A DNA stretch of 64,000 bases from Anastrepha obliqua. Taxonomy: Eukaryota > Arthropoda > Insecta > Diptera > Tephritidae. Shown here in pieces: positions 33,301 through 44,268 of the stretch (within the stretch, counting starts at the first letter, position 1; each line of letters starts with the position of its first letter). The position numbers and the translations under genes are program-made. Location: positions 132,423,601 to 132,487,600 of the forward strand of contig NC_072894.1 in assembly GCF_027943255.1 (NCBI RefSeq), read 5' to 3'. The notes beneath the pieces are model-generated. The model made no database searches. It was not told the origin of the DNA and worked only from the letters and a program-made list of their open reading frames with translations.

Positions 33301-36300
33301 TTTCCAATAATAAAGCCACTTTGTATTTTGTGTTTTTTTTTTTGCAACAATGAACGCTCATTTTTTCTCTTTTATGATTTCTTCACACACATCTCGCTCA
33401 CAATCTGTCGCTACACTCAACAGAAATAGAAAAAATAAAAACAACATACATAAATACATTTGTAATGCAAAATGTTGCTAACATTACAGCAGCATTCTTG
33501 TTGGTGGGCACACTATCCCATCGCTGTTGCTATGCCGTGTTTAAGCAACATACTGCCGCAGCTGCTATTGCGGCAAGAATTTTTGCGATTGCGAATGCTG
33601 CAATTCATGTTCTAGTTATTAACGCTTGGTTGTTGTTGCTGTCTAGCATCAATAACGCAATCAGCTTGACTTGTTGCCAGCAATTTAAATTTTTTTTGTA
33701 GCATTTTTTCCGCCTTGCGCTTGTATTTACTGTATTTTTATTCAGTTTGTTTTTGCTGATTTTTTTTTTCATATTTGTAAATTACGTTTTTTTATTGTTT
33801 GCTGTTTTGGTTTTGCGTTTACGAGCTTTATACTTTTGGTGCCATTGCCATTGCAATTTGTAAATTGCTGGCTCTTTCCGCTCTTTTGGTCTCTGTTGCT
33901 ACATACAATGTTGTGTATGTTGTAGTTGTTTTTGTTGTTGTTGATGTTGATGTTGGCGTTTTGTGTGGTTGCCACTGTCAGTGCTGGCAGCTAATAATGA
34001 TGACCATCACTGTTGTCATTGCGCATTTAGAGCTTTTGTTATTGCTGTTGTTGGCATGTGGCAATAGGCGCAAACGCAACAATTGTTGACGGTTGCGCTG
34101 TTGGTTGTCGATCGCGATTTTGTTTCATTTATTTATTGCTTTTTATTTTTTTGTTTTGTTTTTATTATTTTTTAATTTTTTGTTTTTATTATTATTTGTT
34201 TTTTTTTTTTTTTTTTGCTTCGGTGACGTAGGCGTTATTGAGGTCACAGCAGCAGCGTCAACAAGATTGTTCTACTGATTGGCAAGAACTAAGGCAATGA
34301 AATCAATTAAATTCTCGGCGTTTGCGACACGAAAAAAATTGGAATGAAACACAAAAAAAATTAAAAATTATTTATGAAATAAACATTTGCACTTATTAAG
34401 TCACATAAATTGTTAATTGTTTATTGTTGGTTTTGCAATCGATTCGCTATTGATGATAATATAATTTCAATTTAAGTTTTGCAACTGTTGACAAGGCCAC
34501 ATCAGGCCAGCAGCATAACTTCACCACTATAGAAGTTGCATTGAAAAGCTGACACTTGGAAAAAATAATTCATTTTAATGGTATCAAAAATGTAGTGCAT
34601 ACTTTGAGGGGCTCAAGCACCCTTTCTTGATGAAAAGCTGCGTTATAAGTGCATATCAATTAAAAATATCAATGATATCATTTAAATATATTAAATTTTT
34701 CTATATGTAAAAATAAAATGTGCGCTCCATATTTGCATATCTGAAAGCATTGAAAGCGGGTTAGCTTCATTTTGCATTAAGGTAAACGTTACCATTTTGT
34801 GAGTTGCACCCAAATATGAATTAATCCTCTCACTAATTACCATAATTTCCGTTGTTGAGGCTTCCCCAGCAGTCAGTCAATTTTAATAAATATGTATGCA
34901 CCGCCGTAATGTTCTACTAACTGCAGCTTTCAACTCGCTTTTCACTATTCATTATTCATTTCGCCGCACTATGTTTTCATGCTTCATTGGCTGCTTAATC
35001 CAGCGCTGCTGTAACCACATACCAGCACATACTCATTACCTGCAGCACACCGCCATCACACTTTGTCATTGTCACTTGTCAGAGAATTGTTGCTTCACAT
35101 GCAATTCACAATTTGCGAAAATTTTTGTGCCGCAACGCGCTTTTGTCTTTGTTGCCTCTCCGCCACATTGCAATTGTTGCGTTCTTTTGCCAATCGGCTT
35201 GTGAGGAGTAACGTGTCGCTCAACTCGATTACTTTAATCTCAAAGAAATATATATACAAAAAAACACGAAAGTGAAAACACTCGAGCATGCATTTTTGCC
35301 TTTTGTCCTTGTTCTTTGTTCAGCTGTTACATTAGAAGTCACGCGAGGCTAAAAGGAGTCACCGTCTCGAAGGGTTGTTTTCCTTACTTTCGTATTTCTT
35401 CCTGCTTGCTTCGTGTAAGCATGTAATTTGCTTCCAACTTGTTATCCTTGTTCGCTTAGTGAAACTCCCGAATTTACATATCTGCGCAATTTCTGAATTC
35501 ATTTTTTTTAATTTATGTTTCTTTTATATGTCGCTTGTGTATGCAGCTTAGTTTTTCTCTTTTGTATTTGATTTTTTTTATTCTTTATCAGCTGTTGTGT
35601 GTTGCTTTTCTTTTGTGTTGGCACTGCTTGCTAGCTTTTCATTTTCCACTTTCATTTTTTTCCACTGGCTTTGATATGTAAATTATGGGTTTTCTGAATC
35701 GCCACATTTCTTTTTTAGTCCAACTTTATTATTCAGCGTTAAAACCAGCTATTGCGTGTTTGCCTTATCGAACTTTTGGTGGCCTCGCGAGCGGTAAGGC
35801 TTTCATAGTAGATGTTTGTGCTTAGATATTTTGGTGATCGCACTAGGCGATCGGAAGATTTTGTTCTCCTGATCGTATCACCTTCCTTTTCCACAAAAGA
35901 GTAAATGTTCATTCATTACGCTAATCAATCAGCATAAATCACAAATTATTGATAAACTGTTGGATTGATCGCTCCAGCTTTCATGCACTAGTATTGCTTA
36001 CTTGGGAAAGCCGAATACATGCAGATGGCAGTAACCAAACTTTTTCTTTTTTTTTTACTTTTTTTTTGTCTAATTTTTTGATTTTAATTTAACTTTTTTT
36101 TAAGTTTTTTTACATTTTTTATTTCTATTTATTTTTTTACATTTTTTTATTTCTATTTATATACTTTTTTAATTTTTTTTTTAACTTATTTTTTTTTTTT
36201 TTTAATTTTTAAATAAAATATTTTTTACTGTTTTTAAGACCTAAACTTATATCAAGTATTCCGTTTTCATGGGCATACACCTGGTATGTACCGCAAAATC

Positions 36301-39259
36301 TTTTTAAAATTCAATTTTTTATTTTTTTTATTTTGTCAAAGTCTCGCTTTGGCTCTTAAATGCAGTTATTTTATTTATTTGCACAACCTGTTGCTTCTAT
36401 CATTATTATTTCAAGTTTACATCAAACTTTCGACGTTTCTAATTTCAAGTTCATTTTTATTAGCACGACCGTCATCGGCATTGTCTCGTTGCAAGCTTTT
36501 AATATTTTTCTCTCGTGTACGCATTAAAAATTGCATGTCTGTGGTGATTTACATGCAAGGTTCATTCGAAATTTATGCATTTACATTTGCATTGCCATTT
36601 TTTTGTTTTGTTTTACTTTTGCTACTTTATTATTGTTTTTATTGTTACTAAAATGCCCTTGTTCTCTTAAATCAGCTTAAGTCTGAGTTTTGAACACATT
36701 TTTCTATTTTTTTTTCAACTTAGATTTTCAATAAATTTTGTTATTTTTATTTAATTATTATTGTTACATTTTTAACCTTAGACCCACAACAATATATGTC
36801 CCTGACTCTGATCTACATCTTGCAATTTGTTCCCATCTCTATTTTCGCCGCATTATTTTAACTCATTTAAATAAATTGAAAATCGAGACTTTTAGCCGGA
36901 AAATTTAAATGTGTGAAAATGTAGCCAATCGCGTCTCTGCTGCGCCCGCGCAAGCACAAACATTACCAAGAAGTCCTTCAAATTAATTATTGTCTTGCAT
37001 ATGTATGTATGTATGTATGCAGGTTTGCTGCATGGCTGTTAAACTGCTTGCCATTTTCCACACGCCAATAATGTTAAACTGCTTGTTTGGAAAAAATCAG
37101 AATTGTAAAATAATGTAAACATTATACACTCATTGGCTCTCGACACGTGTCTCTTGCACCATAGTCACTCTCTGCTGCCAACTGCGAGCCACCAAAAGTT
37201 ACAACATCGATTCTTATGAGCTCAAAGCATGTGGCCACCGTGCCTCCACAAAGTTATTCATATTTTAGTTGAATAAAATTGGTATTACATTGCCAATGTT
37301 TTAACAAAAGAGCCGCTCTCACTTTTCCATATTTCTTTGCGCTCTCTAGCTATTTTTCACAACGCATTATAGCGAGGTCAGATGGTGAAGATCGCTTCAC
37401 TCTTCGCTGCGCCGTTTCTCTAGTGAGATTGTATGCTTTTATATCGTCTTGTGTTAGCTTTTCGTGCCTTTAGTAGTTATATGTATATGTGCTGTTGTTG
37501 TAATTTTATTGCATTAACCGCTTGTAGCTGTGACTATCACTGTTGGTATATAGTGGTAGTATCAGGGTCAGCACGAGGTTTTTCGTTGTTGTTTGACTGC
37601 GGTGTTTGCTTCACATGTGTGCGGGTATATATATTTTTGTTTTTGTTTGCATTTACATTTATTTTTGCTTTTATAATGGACGACGAAATCCAACTCATTC
37701 AGTGTATTGCTAAAGTACGGTTTTGTTGCTATATCGCGTACATTACCAATTATTGCGCTGGTGAGGAGTACACTTGTACGCGAGGTGCTCTTCTATTTCG
37801 CTCACCCTGCTCATTTATGACACTCTTTTTTCAGTAACACTTGATTGCCAATACTGCGGTTTCACTATGAACATTATTATTAAATAAAATGTAGGAGGGG
37901 TTATTTTTGTAGGAGGGGTTATTTTTAGAGGAGAGGGAGCTTAAATGAAAATAAAGAGTAGCAAAATTCGTTAAATATTAACGAAATTGGTTCTATATAT
38001 TTGGCAAATATTTTGATTTGAAATATGTTTGAATGTGATTTCGCGCAATTTTTACACGCTCTTTTCAGTAAATCTAGTTGTATTATTCCGCCTCTAACAA
38101 AACACCCTTTACATACTACATAAGCAGTCATGGTGGTCTTATACGCTTATTCCTTGTCACACACCTCTCTTTCAGGTCATTGTGTCAATGCAGTTATTCT
38201 CTTTCAGACAAAGCCATCCAAGGCACCGCACTTGGTCACTCTGGCGAACGCCTACTTGTCACCGGCCCGTAGTTTACGTCATCAACACTCGCTGATCGCC
38301 ACTTGCCTTCACATATACATATGTACTTCGTTGATACTTCATAGCCATGAACGTCATTGCTGTGGATTGGCTAATTTCAATCAAGATTGATTTGCTTTTG
38401 CTCAATAATTGTTTCAATAGCACATTCAGCCCATGGCAGTCCTAGGCATTGGTAGCGTACATATGCATATATATAGGCGCCTGTATACGTAATACTCTGC
38501 GGATTAGTTTCGGTCGCTCCAGTCGCATTTTCACAATATTCATTGCTCACCACTCATTACTTTGGCGTTTTTGACTCAATCAATCGTCATGTTTGCTGCA
38601 ATTATTTCACAGTTTCGAACAAATATACATACATACATTTTATTGGCAACTCAATGTGTGATTGCTGTTGCTGTTGCTGCTGCGGTTGATCGGCAATGGC
38701 GGTTGCGGTGGCTGTCGTCATCATCCACATGTGCCCTTACCGCCACCACCTCCGCCGTTCGCGCGCTGTTGTGCGATGACCAAATGAAGCCAAACCCTTC
38801 ACACATTCGCTTTATTCAATTCCACATGTATTCGACTTTTGGCGATCAGTTGAAAGATCAGTGAACGTAATAGCGCTGATCTGTTGCTCCATATCTGCTA
38901 CAAACAAAACGAGTAAAGAGGCCTACTCGAATTGGAGCTTTGCGGTGGCCCGCTCTTAACATGGAATTGAATAATTGATTTTAATTCGTTTTAATTTTTA
39001 ATTCATTTGCGCTGTTGTTGTTTGTGTTGTAGCTTACACAATTATGTTCGATTGAGCGATCGATGCCGACATTGAATTATGCATTCAAAACTTTCAAAAA
39101 TAGACCATTGCACAAAATTTTTTTCATTATATGAACATAAATAATTTTTCTATTACATTAAAAAGGATACTTTTTGCGTTTACTTCTTTTATTTGTGGTG
39201 TAAATTGAAATTTGAATAATTAAATTAATAAATTTTCTCTTTTCTTCTGTTTTTTGTAG
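30372..39259 (+). other. trbl: trbl intron (8.9 kb), no recognised transposon
   Basis: Donor GTAAGT at 30372 and acceptor TTTTTTGTAG ending at 39259 follow consensus and join in phase 2, restoring the Arg codon of DEAR. I see no TIR pairs, SINE, LINE or Helitron signature across the intron, unlike both flanks. It contains runs of T (34.1-34.2, 36.05-36.2 kb), TTG/GTTGTT repeats (33.9-34.05 kb), a GTAT microsatellite (37001-37019), a repeated GTAGGAGGGGTTATTTTT (37894, 37911) and a CTGTTGCTGTTGCTGCTGCG tract near 38665. Open frames here (for example 31306-31686, 36286-36651, 37433-37837, 38562-38864) have compositional bias and no motif and are not called as genes. Confidence 0.85.
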
Positions 39260-39953
39260 AACGCAAATCCAATACGAATCGCTGGAAGGTTCTATGATTC
39301 TCGACAATCCTATGGATGACACGTTGAGCGACAAAATCGGGTGTCCGCTCTATACCGCTCCCGAATTGCTCTGCCCCAATCCCACATACCAAGGCAAGCC
39401 AGCCGATATGTGGTCGCTGGGCGTGATTCTCTACACTATGCTTGTCGGGCAGTACCCCTTCTACGAGACGGCCAATTGCAATCTCATAACTATCATCCGC
39501 CATTGCCAGGTGCAAATACCAGTTTTCGTCTCCAAACAGTTGCGTTGGCTGATCTTAATACTGCTATCGAAAAACTACGATGAACGCTTAACTGCCGAAG
39601 AAGTATTTCTTACGCCCTGGCTTAAGAGTCAGCAACCGAACGGTAACGTGTTCCTCCACGTCGATACGAATTTAGATGATTTAGAAATGGAAGATGATGA
39701 GACTGATGTTAGCGAGCAAGCACCATCGAGCGCGAAGACGGAGCAGCAAAAGAATTTCGAGGAAGACTGCCAAGGTAATGTTAATAGCGACATTTCTGCA
39801 AGCCACTTTATTGAAGACTGCCAAGATTCCGACGACTGTGATTACAACAATACTGTGGAACCTCTCAACTACTCCCGACATACGTTGCATACCCACACAG
39901 TGGCCGCCGCTAACCGAGCCATACATTTAAGCGACGACGTCGATACGAGATGA
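39260..39953 (+). CDS. trbl: Tribbles pseudokinase, coding exon 2
   Basis: Completes codon 286 and encodes residues 287-516. After QYESLEGSMIL, where SLE (293-295) stands in place of the DFG metal-binding motif, come LYTAPELL (APE at 319-321) and DMWSLGVILYTMLVGQYPF (335 onward), the C-lobe of the pseudokinase, ending near LTPWL (403-407). The tail 408-516 is acidic (EMEDDETDVSE; DCQDSDDCD) and carries VEPLNYSRHTL (485 onward), matching the conserved GVEPLDYTRSTL-like element of fly Tribbles that corresponds to the degron-adaptor (COP1-binding) tail of mammalian TRIB proteins. Total 516 residues, somewhat longer than Drosophila Tribbles (484). Stop TGA at 39951-39953. Confidence 0.96.
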
Positions 39954-40425
39954 TTACACACGCGTGTGTATTTTTTGATGCAGCATAACTTATGGTGATA
40001 CTAGTCAGTAAGACGTCAGGGTGGTCGTTGTTGTGGTGGTCGGATGTGGCAGGATATGCAAGCGCTGGCGCTGTATTCATTCTCGCTCCACCAGCTCCTC
40101 AGCAGTTGCTCACACACACTAGCATAGATGTGTATATTATAGTATTCTTGTTTGCCTTTCGGTTGCCAGCTGGAAGGTGGCTCACTCTCAACGTCAAGGC
40201 GTTCTACTCAGCTGGCTGCAGCAGCAACGGAATTATTAGTGCGCGGATACGGTCTCGTTGAGACGCCAAAGATTTTTCGCTGCTTACTAGCAGTCGTAGT
40301 TTTAGCCAAAAGTTACAGCGCTGAGTTTTTAAAACGATTAAGTTTTTAGTTATAGTGTAACAAATTGTTCCTCACATCACTCCCCTTCCATTATTTCAAA
40401 ATAAATGTTTAGTATTTCTTTTTAA
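39954..40425 (+). other. trbl: trbl 3' UTR
   Basis: About 470 bases between the stop and the first good poly(A) signal. The short open frames here (39992-40261 and 40152-40349) are not conserved-looking and are attributed to the UTR. Confidence 0.6.
40400..40405 (+). terminator. trbl: Poly(A) signal, trbl
   Basis: AATAAA in the context TCAAAATAAATG, 447 bases after the stop codon, followed by T-rich sequence. Later A-rich hexamers near 40565 are weaker candidates. Confidence 0.6.
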
Positions 40426-42132
40426 AGTAATTTTATATGTGAAATTTTGTGAACAGTTTTTGTATGTTCGAACTGTAGTTAATATTTGCTTCAAATTTGA
40501 ATTGAAAATTTGTTTAGAATTGATTGATTATTTAAATCGTTTACAAATAATTGATATACAATATAAAATGAAAAAAGGCAAAAAAGTTAACCTCAAACTA
40601 TCAGGAATTTAAAAGAAAAACAAATGAAGCCATGGAAAGAAATTAAAAAAGAGTTGCAAAATACAATATGAAATTTGATCTCATTTGAACTAAAACTATA
40701 TGCATTTTTATTTACTTACACTTGGGGGGACAAAAAAGCTCCTAGCGAGTGCTGCGACAAGAGTAATTTGAGTTGGAGCGCAAAAGGAACACCTGCATGG
40801 CGTCTAATGGGTTTCTCCATAGTGCACGGTTTCAGCACAGACGCGGGGTTTTGCGAAAAATGGTTGCTGTTAACGAAGCTGATATTTTTTTTATTTTTAA
40901 TTCTTTTTTAATTTTCTTATTATTAATGTAATAGCACACGGCTCTTAAATTTAAACAGAAAGAAGAGGAAAACACTAAAAATTATAAAAACAATGTATAA
41001 ACAATTATCTGAACGATTTAGTCTACTGTGTTTAGTTTGTGGTCTGTCATTAGTTTGTGATTTTAATGTCATTTTATGTTCGCTGTTTGTTTTCCTTAAA
41101 CCTTTTACGGCTGTGGAAAAAATATCAATGCCGCACTTACAAAACTGCTCATAACTTAATTAAAACGGAGTGTGTATTAATTGGTTAGTATTTCTTTGGA
41201 AAGTTCTAGAAACGCGCAAAAAATATTTATCTTTATTTATTAATTAAAACTTTTAAATATTTGAGCCTTGCAAAAATTGTTCAAATAGTTACAAGTCCCA
41301 AGAGAATGAAGCAGTTTCAAAAACAAATTTCTTAATTTGTTGTTGTATCAGCATAAACATTGCCCATATTTGTATGAGTGACAGTCCTTGGTCCAATCAT
41401 GGCATCAATTTTTCAAAATGTTTTTAGTTTTATTTGAAAGTCTGGTGTTAATTTTGCGATTTTTTCTCGCCATTTAGCATTTTTAGAATCGTAATCAACA
41501 ACCTCCAATATACCAAGTGCATAATTTCGCAGAAAAATAACGAGTTTAGGCCCTCCGTTGGACATCTTTTTTTAAATCTTCGGTTGGGCGCCGATCTGAC
41601 CTTTTTTCGTCCTCTTCGAGGATCCTTTTTAAAAGGTTACATCCATAAATCGGTAGAAAATTAAATTTTAGGAAGCTATCTGGAAGCTCAAGTCGTTAGC
41701 TATAATAGAAATTTTTTACATTCACGTCCAAAGTCGAAAAGCCAGATCCAGGTGCCCAACGGAAGGTTAAAAATTTGCCGCCATATTGGGTCAGCCAGTT
41801 GGTATTCGTAAACTTAAAGCACAGATTTGAATTTTGGCTAATAAATAGTAGATATAAAATAAATTAATTTAATTAATCAATTGTATATGAATTTGAGGAA
41901 TAATAATGGCCGACTTCAGTCGCACATAGAGAAAAAATATTGAATATAAAAAATATTAACCAAAACTCCATATCAAAATGCATATCAATCATGCGCAAGT
42001 AAGTTCAGTTTAAGTTTTGAATAGGCCATTTTTACAGGTTGGCTAAAAAGTAAGAAAGCAAAAATAAAAGAATGTGAGTTTAAATTTTTTTTTTGTTTTG
42101 CTTAAATACTAGAATGGTCAACGAAGCCGACT
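40426..42132. other. Non-coding downstream flank
   Basis: No convincing gene. The dispersed repeat copy at 41340-41405 lies inside. 41.55-41.80 kb is less AT-rich (TTGGGCGCCGATCTGACC) and may be a TE fragment I cannot classify. Confidence 0.4.
41340..41405 (+). repeat. Dispersed 120-bp repeat, copy 4
   Basis: TTGTTGTATCAGCATAAACATTGCCCATA and GAGTGACAGTCCTTGG blocks (each shown here only in part) match the copies at 2596 and 47302. The right-hand half is missing. Confidence 0.5.
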
Positions 42133-42136
42133 TTAA

Positions 42137-42337
42137 CCCTTTTGCGCCATTCGACGGAATAATCCGCGAACAAAAATTCTCTCTTATCACCAAGAACGGA
42201 ATAATCCGCAATAAATTATTTTTTTTGTTAAAGTTTGAGGAAAATGCTGTAACATTCTTTTTCATTAGAACAAACAAAGTCTTGCCGACGCAGGTTTTTT
42301 TAGTACATCGCGCATTTCGAGCGGTGATGCAAAAGGG
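42137..42337. mobile_element. TTAA-flanked MITE (201 bp), piggyBac-type ends
   Basis: CCCTTTTGCGCCATTCGA at the left is mirrored by a right end TCGAGCGGTGATGCAAAAGGG. The terminal CCCTTTTGC/GCAAAAGGG is a perfect 9-bp inverted repeat and the inner TCGA also pairs. TTAA stands at 42133-42136; the right flank is TTAG, one substitution from TTAA. CCC at the tips and TTAA targets are typical of piggyBac. An internal direct repeat GACGGAATAATCCGC / AACGGAATAATCCGC lies near 42160 and 42197. Confidence 0.75.
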
Positions 42338-42341
42338 TTAG

Positions 42342-44268
42342 GTCAACTTTTTCAGAGCCAATTTAATTCTGCTTTCCAGCCAAACTAAGAGTAAAGGTTC
42401 CATTTTTTCGAATTAAAATTAATTTAAAAATTCTGCAAAGTCAAACTAGTACTGAAAAACTGGGTCTAAGTTTCCGAAATGCAATTCTTCATGTAAAAGG
42501 GAGTAATCGTTCATCTGAGTCGTCTATGGTATCATTAGTTGCACGCTTAGTCAAACTTGTATATTCACAAAGAATATCGTACACTTGCTCGATAATTTCT
42601 GTTGCTGTTTAACTTCTTAGACGACATTGTACGACTACGTATACAACCTGCGATCCATATTCAATGCGTAGTTGGAGTTGACGTGGCAGATTTCCGTAAG
42701 AATTTCTAATGCTGATAATGCTTCCAAAACAAAGAATCGTATCACTGCACGATATTCGCTTCCTTCCATTGAAAAAAAAAAAACACTGACTTCAACTTCA
42801 ATTGCCTTGTAAACGAAGAATGAATTAATAGATCGAAATAAAATTTTTTGTGTTCAAATGAAAAATTAAAAAAGCATATACATTTTGATTCATCCACTGG
42901 TTAATAAGTGCAGCTTTATGCTGTATTTTGCTTTTCAAATTCTTTCCAACAAACCTTGACTTTTAATAAACATTTTTCTATTTCATCTCCCGTACGTGTA
43001 CTTTTGCCTGTAGAATTGGCTAAATAAACCGGTAGTCAAAATTTCAAAAGGACACCAAATACACCATCTGCATGTAATCTACCGAGTATATCAACAAAAC
43101 GGCCATTTTCAGGGCCACACAATAAGTCAACAAAGAGGTTAAAATTCTATTGCTTAATTTGACACTGATTTCTTGGTTCTCTTAACACAGGTCATCTACA
43201 TTTGCGTCACGGTAAGGTTAAAGCTTGATCAAGTTGCACAGTCGCAGCCGCTGTGTTGCATAATTTTTTCAAGCTTCATGTTCGTTGTGAAGTTCTGCAA
43301 CTTTGGCCAAAGTGCAGCGTTCTGACTGTCGAAAATTCGGCTGTTGTTGCAAGTTTTTATTACGTGACTTGAAGAAGCCCTTCGCTCATATTTCGACTTC
43401 AATCAACTCATTCTTATATTCTATCATTCTTGTGTTATATTGGCTGCCAAGGACGACGAATCGAAGATCTCAATGGGTGCGGGTCTGCTGGTTACTGTGC
43501 AACAGCACTTTTGGGCCGCAATAATGAAAGACCTAATGCAGGATGAAAGGCCTAGACAAGTAAATCCTCAAATAGTTTCTTTAGACTTACAGATTCTTTG
43601 TACAAAAATTTTGTCTGAGCGGACCCGTAGTGAAATTTTATGGCAAATAATTTTTTAGAACATTTTAAGCCTCTAGCGACTTTCAAAATTACGTTTTATG
43701 CGGACTTTCTAAAAAGGGGGTCAAAACGGCCCTTTCATGAGAGAGCTAATGAATTAAAATGTTCAGAAACATATTCCTTGTAAAATTTTACTATAGGCTC
43801 TCTCCAATATGTATTTCAACTTTTTGTTTTTTTTGTTTACTTTAAAAATACGTAAGCAAAGAAATTTCTTTCATCCAGAGTGCGAATCATTCCACACCCA
43901 GATAATGACCCTCAAATTCTTGCACAGTGTTATAAATAATTGTGAGGTTGTCATGTGTGGCAGGCTGCGACAAACGATAGCAACTCAACATTTTTAACAG
44001 ATTTAACTGTTTTTCTTTATTATTATTTTTTTCTCTTTATATTATATATTATTTTATATTAAATCATAGCTCATTTCCTAGCAAAAACCACGTAAATCCA
44101 ATTTTAAAATTTTATATAAAATTAAAAAAAAAATCCACAAACTTTTCATTCCCAATTCCACAGTTTTGATTTAGAACTTCAAGAAACAATTTTGCTATTA
44201 TAGCTTTTATAGCTTCGTAAATTTTAGTACAATAAAGTGCAAGTTTGAAGACGCTAAAAATCCGGTTG
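42342..44268. other. Non-coding DNA, possible unclassified relics
   Basis: No gene is recognised. A minus-strand stretch near 42.5-42.6 kb reads EIIEQVYDILCEYTSLTKRA and a plus-strand frame at 43440-43658 encodes 72 residues. Both look protein-like, but I recognise no family and cannot decide between TE relic and chance. Confidence 0.3.

Noticed and set aside
36286..36651. 121-codon open frame with many hydrophobic residues
   Set aside because: Arises from poly-T rich sequence; apparent membrane segments are compositional.
37433..37837. 134-codon open frame in the trbl intron
   Set aside because: Cys/Tyr/Phe-rich low-complexity translation from T- and GT-rich DNA. No homology signal.
42036..42055. 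ACAGGTTGGCTAAAAAGTA resembling a mariner end
   Set aside because: No partner end or transposase fragment nearby.
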